Under the pieces are notes generated by a model, which searched no databases, had not been told where the DNA came from, and saw only the letters and a list, made by a program, of their open reading frames with translations. A stretch of DNA of 64,000 nt from Halomicrococcus gelatinilyticus (GTDB lineage: Archaea > Halobacteriota > Halobacteria > Halobacteriales > Haladaptataceae), in contig CP100466.1 in assembly GCA_024227995.1 (NCBI GenBank), positions 186,001-250,000 on the forward strand, in the 5' to 3' direction. Numbering within the stretch: position 1 is the stretch's first letter; every line of letters starts with the position of its first letter. This document shows, one piece after another, positions 15,830-23,462 of the stretch. A program made the position numbers and the translations under genes.

Positions 15830-17158
15830 ATGACAACCAGTGACGAACCATCACGTGACAGGCGGACGTTCCTGAAAGTAGCGGGCGGTGCGAGCGTCGT
15901 CGGACTCACCGGCCTGGCTGGCTGTGCGGCGAACGACAACGGCAACGGCGGCGGTGGCGACGACGGTGGCGACGACGGCGGTGACGGTGGCGACGACGGT
16001 GGAAGTAGCGGCGGCAAGGATACGTTGACCCTCGGCGGTTCGATGAGCCTCTCCGGCGACAACGCGGACCTCGGGAAGCTCTACCAGGACGCCTACAAGC
16101 TGACGATCCAGAAGATCAACGACAACGGCGGCATCGAGGCCGGCGACGGCAACACGTACGAACTGGACATGATCCTCCGGGACGACGAGACCGACGCCTC
16201 GAAGTCCAAGACGATCTACCAGGACCTCATCGACCGGGACGACGTCGACTACCTGCTCGGCCCCTACTCCTCGTCCGTGACGCTGCCGGCGAGCGCGGTC
16301 GCAGCGAAGAACAAGAAGCCGATGGTGGAGGGCGGCGGTGCGAGCCCCGAGATCTTCTCGCAGGGCAACGAGTGGATCTTCGGCCTACTGCCGACGGCGA
16401 ACAAGTACGCCCTGTCGTCGGTCGACATGGCGATGGCGCAGTCGGACGCGCCGAAGAAGGCGGCGCTGCTCGCCGAAGACGACACGTTCAGCCAGTCGAC
16501 GGCCAAGGGCGTCCGGCAGAAGATCGAGAACACGTCCGGACTCAGCCTCGCCGTCGACGAGACGTTCCCGTCGAGCACGTCCGACCTCTCGACGAACCTC
16601 GGCAAGGTCCGCGACCAGGACGCGGACATGCTCATCCTCGCGGCCCACCAGAAGCACGCCATCGTGATGGCCAAGCAACTGGAGAGCCAGAACGTCGACG
16701 TCGACATGGCGATGGCGACGGTCGGCAGCCTCAACCAGTCGTTCAAGGACGAGGCCAAGAAGAACGGCGACTACGTCTACGGACCGTCGTCGTGGGCCAT
16801 CAACGCCGACTTCGAGGACCCGGTGTACGGCTCGACCAGCAAGTTCGCCGACGCCATCAGGAGCGAGTTCGGCTACGACCCGGACTACCACAGCGCGGCC
16901 GGCGAGTCGGTCATCCTGACGTTCAAGAAGGCCTTCGAGACCGTGGACGAGGTGACGCCGACCAAGGTCCGGAACGCCATCCGGGACATCCAGTTCACAT
17001 CGGCCTACGGCAACGTCACCTTCGACGACTCCGGCGTCATCGACAAGGAGATGCTGCTGTACCAGTGGCAGCCGGAGAAGGACAAGCAGATCGTCTGGCC
17101 GAAGTCGGTCCAGCAGAGCTCGCCCATCTACCCGATGCCCGACTGGAGCGAACGCTAA
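15830..17158 (+). CDS. livK: ABC transporter substrate-binding lipoprotein, LivK type
   Basis: A 442-residue receptor. It has a Tat motif RRTFLK at residues 11-16, a lipobox LAGC (Cys32) and an Asp/Gly low-complexity linker to about residue 63. The LivK fold follows: TLGGSMSLSGDNADLGKLYQDAY, VDYLLGPYSSSVTLPASAVA and KKAALLAEDDTFSQST. The ligand is likely a branched-chain amino acid or related compound. It is the first gene of K-H-M-G-F-uspA, and its promoter is flanked by the paired operators. Confidence 0.88.
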   Translation: MTTSDEPSRDRRTFLKVAGGASVVGLTGLAGCAANDNGNGGGGDDGGDDGGDGGDDGGSSGGKDTLTLGGSMSLSGDNADLGKLYQDAYKLTIQKINDNGGIEAGDGNTYELDMILRDDETDASKSKTIYQDLIDRDDVDYLLGPYSSSVTLPASAVAAKNKKPMVEGGGASPEIFSQGNEWIFGLLPTANKYALSSVDMAMAQSDAPKKAALLAEDDTFSQSTAKGVRQKIENTSGLSLAVDETFPSSTSDLSTNLGKVRDQDADMLILAAHQKHAIVMAKQLESQNVDVDMAMATVGSLNQSFKDEAKKNGDYVYGPSSWAINADFEDPVYGSTSKFADAIRSEFGYDPDYHSAAGESVILTFKKAFETVDEVTPTKVRNAIRDIQFTSAYGNVTFDDSGVIDKEMLLYQWQPEKDKQIVWPKSVQQSSPIYPMPDWSER

Positions 17159-17161
17159 CGG

Positions 17162-18055
17162 ATGGCGATCACACAGTTCGTGGTCAACGGACTCCTCGTC
17201 GGCGCGCTGTTCGCGGCGGTCGCCGTCGGGTTCGCACTCATCTGGGGCGTCGTCGACATCATCAACCTCGCGCACGGCGAGATGGTGATGCTCGGCGGCT
17301 ACGTCAGCTACTGGGCGCTGACGTTCCTGATGGGCGAAGCGACGGCCTCGCCGCCGGTCGCGCTCGCGTCGGTCCTCGTCTCCGTCGCGGTGCTGTTCGG
17401 CGTCGGGTACGCGCTCGAGCGTGCGCTCGTCGCCCGCGTCACGGACGAGGACCTCTTTTTGACGCTGCTCGTCACGTTCGGACTCAGCATCGTCATCCAG
17501 CAACTCGCGCTGCAGGCGTGGTCGGCCGACCCGCGGACGGTCACCGTCCAGTTCGCCCAGCAGTCGATGAACCTCGGCGGCGTCGTCGTTCCGAAGATGA
17601 AGCTCCTCGCGTTCGCGGGGGCCATCGTCCTGACGGCGCTGCTGTACGTCTTCCTCAAGAACTCGCGGACGGGCCGGTCCATCCGCGCGGTGTCGCAGAA
17701 CGCCGAGGCCGCCGCGCTGGTCGGCGTCGACGTCGAACACACCCGCGCAACGACGTTCGGCCTCTCCTCGGCCATCGCCGGGGGTGCCGGCGCGTTCATC
17801 GCGATGATCCTCAACGTCCAGCCGCAGATGGGGCTCATCTACACGCTCAAGAGCTTCGTCATCGTCGTCTTCGGCGGCATCGGGAGCGTTCCCGGTGCGC
17901 TCGTGGGCGGCCTGCTGCTCGGAACCGTCGAGGAACTCACCGCGGGCATCGTCTCCTCGAAGTGGACGCTCGCGGTGTCGTTCAGCCTGCTCATCGTCCT
18001 GCTCGTCGTGAAGCCGAGCGGCCTGTTCGGCGACAGCGTGGAGGGTGAAGCATGA
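17162..18055 (+). CDS. livH: LIV-type ABC permease, LivH
   Basis: A 297-residue permease starting three bases after the livK stop. LivH motifs include VGFALIWGVVDIINLAHGEMVM near residues 24-45 and AVSQNAEAAALVGVDVEHTRA in the coupling loop. About eight membrane segments. Its end overlaps livM by four bases (ATGA). Confidence 0.9.
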   Translation: MAITQFVVNGLLVGALFAAVAVGFALIWGVVDIINLAHGEMVMLGGYVSYWALTFLMGEATASPPVALASVLVSVAVLFGVGYALERALVARVTDEDLFLTLLVTFGLSIVIQQLALQAWSADPRTVTVQFAQQSMNLGGVVVPKMKLLAFAGAIVLTALLYVFLKNSRTGRSIRAVSQNAEAAALVGVDVEHTRATTFGLSSAIAGGAGAFIAMILNVQPQMGLIYTLKSFVIVVFGGIGSVPGALVGGLLLGTVEELTAGIVSSKWTLAVSFSLLIVLLVVKPSGLFGDSVEGEA

Positions 18056-19194
18056 GCGGAGAGTCGAGCGGCGTCGACCGCTACCGCGCTCGCCTCGACG
18101 GGGCACTGAACGCGTTCTCCGAGCGAGCGATGGACTTCGGCGCTCGCTACGGCTGGCACGTCATCGGCGTCCTCGCGCTCGTCGGTGCGGCGCTGCCGGT
18201 CGTCGGCCTGCAGGAGGGGTTCTACATGTCCCTCGTCTCCGAGATGTTCCTCTTCGCCGTCCTCGCGCTGTCGTGGGACCTCATCGGCGGCCAGACGGGC
18301 TATCCCAGCTTCGGCCAGATGGGGTTCTTCGGCATCGGCGCGTACACGACGGCCATCCTCTACAATGACTACGCGGGTGCGTTCCCGTCGGCCGTCGCCG
18401 GCGACCCGCTCCTGTTGCTGCTGGCGACCATGGTCGTCGCGGGCCTGCTCGCGACGCTCGCGGCGGGCCTCATCGGGATGGTCGTGCTCCGCCTGCGCGG
18501 CGGGTACTTCGCCATCGCGACGCTGGGCATCCTGCTCGCCATCCAGCAGGTCTCGCGCAACCTGGAGATCACGGGCGGCGCGAGCGGGAAGATCCTGTTC
18601 GAGGGCCCGACCGGGACGCAGTTCTACTACCTGTTCCTCGGCCTCCTCGTGGTGGAGGTGGTGGCCGTCTACTACCTCACGAACACGCGCTTCGGCTACG
18701 TGTTGAACGCCATCCGCGACGACGAGGAGAAGGCGGTCGCGATGGGCATCAACACGACGTACTACAAGACCGCGGCGTGGATGATCGCGGCGCTGTTCAC
18801 CGGCCTCGTCGGCGGGACGTGGTCGCTGTTCAACACGTTCGTCAACCCCATGACGGCGTACAACGGCGCGTGGAACGTCGAACTCATCGCCATGGCGCTG
18901 CTGGGCGGTTCGGGGACGGTCCTCGGGCCGGTCCTCGGCGGGTTCGGACTCCACTTCGCGGTCGTCCAGATCGACGCCCTGTTCAGCGGCTGGCAGCTCG
19001 TCGTCCTCGGTAGCGTCGTCATCGCGACGGTCATCCTGTTCCCGCAGGGTATCGTCGGCGCTATCGAGGAGCGCGCCAGCGCGATGGAGTACTACCGTCA
19101 CGGCGGACAGGCGGCGGAGGAATCGGCCGGCGGAACCGACAAGACGGCCGCTGACGGCGGTACCGAGGACTCCACGGGAGGAACGAACGAATGA
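18052..19194 (+). CDS. livM: LIV-type ABC permease, LivM
   Basis: A 380-residue permease. A polar N-terminus of about 40 residues precedes the first helix HVIGVLALVGAALPVVGL. The family motif SWDLIGGQTGYPSFGQMGFFGIG and the coupling loop AIRDDEEKAVAMGINTTYYK are present. The last ~35 residues are a Gly/Thr/Asp-rich hydrophilic tail. It overlaps livH upstream and livG downstream by ATGA. Confidence 0.9.
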   Translation: MSGESSGVDRYRARLDGALNAFSERAMDFGARYGWHVIGVLALVGAALPVVGLQEGFYMSLVSEMFLFAVLALSWDLIGGQTGYPSFGQMGFFGIGAYTTAILYNDYAGAFPSAVAGDPLLLLLATMVVAGLLATLAAGLIGMVVLRLRGGYFAIATLGILLAIQQVSRNLEITGGASGKILFEGPTGTQFYYLFLGLLVVEVVAVYYLTNTRFGYVLNAIRDDEEKAVAMGINTTYYKTAAWMIAALFTGLVGGTWSLFNTFVNPMTAYNGAWNVELIAMALLGGSGTVLGPVLGGFGLHFAVVQIDALFSGWQLVVLGSVVIATVILFPQGIVGAIEERASAMEYYRHGGQAAEESAGGTDKTAADGGTEDSTGGTNE

Positions 19195-19976
19195 GCCAGA
19201 CGACGCAGACGGACGCAACCGGAACGGACGCGACAGGACGGACGGTGCTTCGGACCAGCGGCGTGACGAAGAACTTCGGCGGCCTCGTCGCCGTCGACGA
19301 CGTCGACGTCGAGGTCGCCGAGGGAGAGATCGTCGGCCTCATCGGCCCGAACGGGGCCGGGAAGTCGACGCTGTTCAACTGCATCACCGGCGCGCTCGAC
19401 CCGACCGACGGCCGGGTCGAACTCCGCGGCGAGGACGTCACCGACTGGTCCGAGGACCGTGTCGCCCGCAACGGGATGGTGCGGATGTTCCAGCACACGC
19501 ACATCTACGACGAGATGACCGTCCACCAGAACATGCTCGTCTCGGCCCACGAGGACCGCGGGCTGGTCGCGAACCTCTCGCCGCCGAGCGACGCCGCGCG
19601 CGAGCAGGCCGACGAACTGCTGGAGTACGTCGGGCTCGCGGGCCTCAAGGACGTCAAGGCTGGCCGGATGAGCTTCGGCCAGCAGAAGCTGCTGGAGTTC
19701 GGCATGGCGCTGATGGCCGAACCGGACGTCCTCCTGATGGACGAACCGGCCGGCGGCATCAACCCCTCGATGCTGAACAAGCTCATCGAGTACATCAGGT
19801 CCGCGAACACGGAACGGGAAGTGACAATCTTCCTCATCGAGCACAACATTGACTTCGTCATGGAGGTCGCCGACCGCATCTACGTGCTGGCTCACGGCGA
19901 GAAGATCGCCGAGGGACCCCCGGAGGCCATCCAGAACGACGACCGCGTGCTCGACGCCTACCTGGGGAGGGAGTGA
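19191..19976 (+). CDS. livG: ABC transporter ATP-binding protein, LivG
   Basis: A 261-residue ATPase. A Thr-rich lead of about 20 residues is followed by LRTSGVTKNFGGLVAVDDV, Walker A GPNGAGKST, the Q-loop in RMFQHTHIYDEMTV, the signature MSFGQQKLLEFGMAL (Phe for Gly, seen in LivG), Walker B VLLMDEPAGG and FLIEHNIDFVMEVADRIYVL. Its ATG overlaps the livM stop. Confidence 0.9.
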   Translation: MSQTTQTDATGTDATGRTVLRTSGVTKNFGGLVAVDDVDVEVAEGEIVGLIGPNGAGKSTLFNCITGALDPTDGRVELRGEDVTDWSEDRVARNGMVRMFQHTHIYDEMTVHQNMLVSAHEDRGLVANLSPPSDAAREQADELLEYVGLAGLKDVKAGRMSFGQQKLLEFGMALMAEPDVLLMDEPAGGINPSMLNKLIEYIRSANTEREVTIFLIEHNIDFVMEVADRIYVLAHGEKIAEGPPEAIQNDDRVLDAYLGRE

Positions 19977-19977
19977 C

Positions 19978-20736
19978 ATGAGCACGAACACACCAACCAC
20001 GGCAGACGCGACAGTCGACGACGGCGAACCGTTGCTACAACTCCAGGACGTGACGGCCGGTTACGGCAACACGACGGTCATCCACGACGTGGACGTGGCC
20101 GTCGAGGAGGGAGAGATCGCCTGTCTCATCGGCCCGAACGGCTCCGGGAAGTCGACGCTGATGAAGAGCATCTACGGCTTCGCCGACGTGTTCTCCGGCG
20201 ACGTCCGGTTCCGGAACGAGTTCATCACGGGCCGTTCCCCCCAGGACAACCTCCGCGCGGGGATGAGCTACGTCCTCCAGGACGCCTCGGTGTTCCCGGG
20301 GATGACCGTCCACGAGAACATGCTCATGGGCGGGTTCGTCTTCGAGGACGAGGACCGCGCCAACGAGCGCGCGGAGGAGCTGTACGACGAGTTCCCCCTG
20401 CTCGGCGACATCCGCGACCAGCGCGCCGGGTCGCTGTCGGGCGGCCAGCGGCGACTGCTCGAACTCGCCCGTGCGCTCGTGGTCGAGCCCGACGTGATGA
20501 TGCTCGACGAGCCGTCCATCGGGCTCGAACCGCGGTACATCGACCAGGTGTTCGACCGCATCCAGCAGTTGAACGACCTCGGAACCACCATCCTGCTCGT
20601 CGAGCAGAACGCGGAGAAGGGGCTCTCGGTCGCCGACCGCGGGTTCGTGCTCGCGAGCGGCGAGATAAAGTTCACCGGCACCGGCACCGAACTGCTCAAC
20701 GACGAGGAGGTCGGCCGGCTCTACCTCGGAGGATGA
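19978..20736 (+). CDS. livF: ABC transporter ATP-binding protein, LivF
   Basis: A 252-residue ATPase starting one base after the livG stop. Walker A is GPNGSGKST, the Q-loop is YVLQDASVFPGMTV, the signature is SLSGGQRRLLELARAL and Walker B is VMMLDEPSIGLEP, followed by LLVEQNAEKGLSVADRGFVL. It completes the transporter. The next gene starts one base after its stop. Confidence 0.9.
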   Translation: MSTNTPTTADATVDDGEPLLQLQDVTAGYGNTTVIHDVDVAVEEGEIACLIGPNGSGKSTLMKSIYGFADVFSGDVRFRNEFITGRSPQDNLRAGMSYVLQDASVFPGMTVHENMLMGGFVFEDEDRANERAEELYDEFPLLGDIRDQRAGSLSGGQRRLLELARALVVEPDVMMLDEPSIGLEPRYIDQVFDRIQQLNDLGTTILLVEQNAEKGLSVADRGFVLASGEIKFTGTGTELLNDEEVGRLYLGG

Positions 20737-20737
20737 C

Positions 20738-21154
20738 GTGACGACCCTACTCGTCCCCCTCGACAACGACCCGGCGCGCGCCGAGAACCAGGCGGCGTTC
20801 GTCGAATCGCTCCCGGGACGCCCCGACGAGGTGACGGTCGTGCTGACGCACGTGCTCGTCGACGACGAACGGGACGCCCCGGCGGAGCTCCAGCACCCCG
20901 ACCGCGCGGAGACGGTCCGCGACGTCCGCGGCTCGCTCGCGGACGCGGGATACGACGTCGAGATCGCCGAGGCCGCCAGTCCGCCCAGCGAGGGCATCCT
21001 CGACCTCGCGGACGACCTCGACGTCGACATGGTCGTCATGGGTACCCGGAAGCGGACGCCCGCCGGCAAGGCCATCTTCGGCAGCGTCACCCAGAGCGTC
21101 GTCCTCGACGCGTCCGTCCCGGTCGTCGTGACCGGCGGTGACGAGACGACCTGA
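20738..21154 (+). CDS. UspA-family protein, last gene of LIV operon 2
   Basis: A 138-residue Usp-fold protein starting with GTG (VTTLLVPLDNDPARAENQ), one base after livF, so it is co-transcribed. The nucleotide loop is degenerate: GTRKRTPAGKAIFGS lacks the second Gly of G-2x-G. VVMGTRK and SVPVVVTGGD mark the fold. A Usp domain tied to an ABC importer suggests a regulatory or sensing role for uptake; that is inference. Confidence 0.85.
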   Translation: MTTLLVPLDNDPARAENQAAFVESLPGRPDEVTVVLTHVLVDDERDAPAELQHPDRAETVRDVRGSLADAGYDVEIAEAASPPSEGILDLADDLDVDMVVMGTRKRTPAGKAIFGSVTQSVVLDASVPVVVTGGDETT

Positions 21155-21184
21155 ACGGGGCCCTGGGTGTTCGCTTTCAGTTCT

Positions 21185-22354
21185 ATGGGTAGTTCACGCC
21201 GACGGACCGTCGCGCTCGTGACCGGGTGGCAGGTCGTCGCCAGCACCTGTTTCTACGCGCTGTTCGCGGCGACGGCGGTGATCCGCGACGCCTTCGGCCT
21301 CTCGCGGTTGCTGGTCGGCGTCGTGGTCACGGCGGCGACGCTCGGCTACACCGTCGCGCTCTTCCCGGTCGGCGCGGCGGTCGACGGTGCCGGCGAGAAG
21401 CCCGTCCTCGTCGGCGGGTTGCTCGCGCTGTCGGCCGGCGCGACAGGTATCGCCCTGTCGGACGGCCTGGTCCCGCTGTTGCTGACGGCCACCTGCCTGG
21501 GCGCGGCGTACGCGACCGCGATGCCGGCGACGAACCGCGCCGTCGTCTCGAACGTCCCGCGGTCGGCCCGCGGACGAGCGATGGGCGTCAAGCAGGTCGG
21601 CGTCACGGCCGGAAGCGGTCTCTCGGCCGTCCTCGTCGTCACCCTCGCGCCGACGGTGGCGACCTGGCGCGAGGGGTTCCTGGCGGCCGCCGCGGTGGCC
21701 GCGGCCGTCGCCGCACTGTTCGCGGTCGCCTACGACAGCACGTCTGGCGGCGTCTGGTCGCTCCCGGACGTCCGTGGACTCCGGAACAACCGCGCGTACG
21801 TCGCGCTCGCGGGAGCGGGACTGTTCCTCGGGGCCGCGCTGTTCACGACGGTCGGGTACGTGACGCTGTACTTCACCGAGAGCGTCGGGACCACCGTCGC
21901 CGTCGCCGGCCTCGTGTTCGCGGGCATGCAGGTGACCGGGAGCGTCGGCCGCGTCCTCGCTGGCGGCCTCGCGGACCGCGTCGGAGACGAGGCCGCGGGC
22001 AGCGCCCGGGTCCTGCTATGGCAGGCCGTCGCCGGCGTCGGGTTCCTCGCGGCGCTCGGCGTGCCGGGCCTTCCCCCGGCGGTCGCCGTCGCGCTCGGCG
22101 TCGGCGTCGGCGCGACGATCCTCGGGTTCACCGGTCTCTACTACGCCTGCATGACGGCGCTCGTCTCTCCCGACGAGGTCGGCGCGGCGACCGCGGGCGG
22201 CCAGACGACGCTCAACGTGGGCGCACTCCTCGCCCCGCCCGCGTTCGGGTTCGTGGTCGACGCGCTCTCCTACCCGTTCGGGTGGGTCCTCCTGGCGACG
22301 AGCGCGGCGCTGGGCGTCGGCCTGCTCGTCGTCGTCCGGCGGAACGTGGCGTAG
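21185..22354 (+). CDS. MFS transporter
   Basis: A 389-residue protein with twelve hydrophobic segments, starting MGSSRRRTVALVTGWQVVAST. The MFS inter-domain pattern is present (NRAVVSNVPRSARGRAMGVKQVGVTAGSGL, VGRVLAGGLADRVGDEAAG). The Gly-rich GVKQVG segment is typical of carriers in the CynX/NarK-like branch. Substrate unknown. The GTG at 21167 would add six residues; the ATG is preferred. It is separated from the LIV operon by 30 bp and may be read through. Confidence 0.82.
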   Translation: MGSSRRRTVALVTGWQVVASTCFYALFAATAVIRDAFGLSRLLVGVVVTAATLGYTVALFPVGAAVDGAGEKPVLVGGLLALSAGATGIALSDGLVPLLLTATCLGAAYATAMPATNRAVVSNVPRSARGRAMGVKQVGVTAGSGLSAVLVVTLAPTVATWREGFLAAAAVAAAVAALFAVAYDSTSGGVWSLPDVRGLRNNRAYVALAGAGLFLGAALFTTVGYVTLYFTESVGTTVAVAGLVFAGMQVTGSVGRVLAGGLADRVGDEAAGSARVLLWQAVAGVGFLAALGVPGLPPAVAVALGVGVGATILGFTGLYYACMTALVSPDEVGAATAGGQTTLNVGALLAPPAFGFVVDALSYPFGWVLLATSAALGVGLLVVVRRNVA

Positions 22355-22412
22355 CCATGCCGCTCGGCGGTCGGGTCGCCGACCACACCGCTGGTTCGCT
22401 GCCGTCGGAGAA

Positions 22413-22556
22413 TCAGTTCGGTGCGGTCGCACCGGTCGCCCGTCGCACGCACCACGCGACGTGCGTCCGTGCCGAACGTGCAGACTCGAGCGCCTCGACC
22501 ACGGTCTCCTCGCACCCGCCCCACGCCAGGCCGTCTACCTGCAGCGTCGTTGCCAC
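22413..22556 (-). pseudogene. remnant of a CopZ-like heavy-metal-associated (HMA) copper chaperone
   Basis: From GTG 22556 the frame reads VATTLQVDGLAWGGCEETVV EALE in two parts, which matches the start of a haloarchaeal HMA domain. The metal motif, normally GMxCxxC, reads GLAWGGC: Met is Leu and the first Cys is Trp. After about 25 residues the similarity is lost and the frame ends at 47 residues, short of the ~65 of an intact domain. It sits head-to-head with a TRASH-domain regulator, the usual neighbour of copper genes. A non-functional relic is most likely. Confidence 0.6.
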
Positions 22557-22742
22557 GCCTTCGCATCGATGCCGGAGTCCTTTGGCCGTTTCGACACCGG
22601 CTTTCTTCCCCGGCAGGTCGGCGGTCAACCGGGGCCGCGTGGGACAGCCGCCGACGGATAATTGAATTAGGAAAATAACGGAATTTGAATCTCGGTTCAG
22701 CAACCTCGGACGAAGCGGTCGAACGGCCGTGGTAGTGAAAAC

Positions 22743-22750
22743 TGTTTTTG
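22743..22750 (+). promoter_or_regulatory. TATA-like element of the TRASH regulator
   Basis: TGTTTTTG, 25-32 bases before ATG 22775. It supports that start and a leaderless message. Confidence 0.5.
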
Positions 22751-22774
22751 CGTCCGAGGTCGAAGCGTCGAGGG

Positions 22775-23371
22775 ATGCGAGAACTCGACGATACGGACCG
22801 GGAGATCATCAGGTTGCTCGTGGAGGACGCCCGTCGTCCCTACAACGAGATCGCAGACCAGGTCGGACTCTCGCCACCGACGGTGTCGGACCGGGTGGAC
22901 CGCCTGAAGGAACTGGGCGTGATAGAGCAGTTCACGGCGGACCTCAACTACGAACTGCTGTCGGACGGGCTCTCCCTGCTCGTCACGGTCCACGCGCGCC
23001 CGGGGAGCGTCGAGGCGGTCCGGTCGGCGCTTTCGTCGTTCGACGGCGTCGAGCACGTCTTCGTCACCGCCGACGCGCACGTCGTCTGCAAGGCCAACCT
23101 CCGGGAGCGCGACGTGGAGTCCCTGCTCGCCGACGCCATCGGCGAGGACGCCGTCGAGGAGTACGACGTGCAACTGCTCGTCGACTCGACGTGGAACCCA
23201 CAGCCCGGCGACATCGACTTCGCCCCGGAGTGCGTGGAGTGCGACAACACGGTCACCAGCGAGGGCGAGTCCACCCGCATCGACGACGAACTCTACCACT
23301 TCTGCTGTTCGTCCTGCAAGTCCCGGTTCGTGGACCGCTACGAGCGCCTGCAGGAGGGCGCGACGTCGTAG
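22775..23371 (+). CDS. Lrp/AsnC-type regulator with TRASH metal-sensing domain
   Basis: A 198-residue regulator. Residues 1-60 are an AsnC-type HTH (LDDTDREIIRLLVEDARRPY, QVGLSPPTVSDRVDRLKELG). Residues ~65-140 are the RAM-like domain. Residues ~158-195 are a TRASH domain with its CxxC, later CC and C ligands (CVECDN, FCCSSCKSRF). Related haloarchaeal proteins control copper efflux ATPases and chaperones. No CopA gene is visible within 10 kb. The head-to-head chaperone is a relic, so its present target must be elsewhere or at its own promoter. Confidence 0.88.
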   Translation: MRELDDTDREIIRLLVEDARRPYNEIADQVGLSPPTVSDRVDRLKELGVIEQFTADLNYELLSDGLSLLVTVHARPGSVEAVRSALSSFDGVEHVFVTADAHVVCKANLRERDVESLLADAIGEDAVEEYDVQLLVDSTWNPQPGDIDFAPECVECDNTVTSEGESTRIDDELYHFCCSSCKSRFVDRYERLQEGATS

Positions 23372-23462
23372 TCCAAAGTCCAAGCTGCCCCTCGAATGAT
23401 AGTATGCTTACAGGAACCGTCTTCAGGGAACCTTTAGGCGGGCTCGTGCGGTACGCGTTCGC

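Larger units (their letters stand above)
22355..22774. other. 420-bp gap holding a decayed gene and divergent promoters
   Basis: It holds the copper-chaperone remnant at 22413-22556 (minus), an unusually A/T-rich patch at 22660-22693 that includes ttattttc on the minus strand (a likely old promoter for that remnant), and TGTTTTTG at 22743-22750 serving the TRASH regulator. Nothing else is recognised. Confidence 0.5.
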
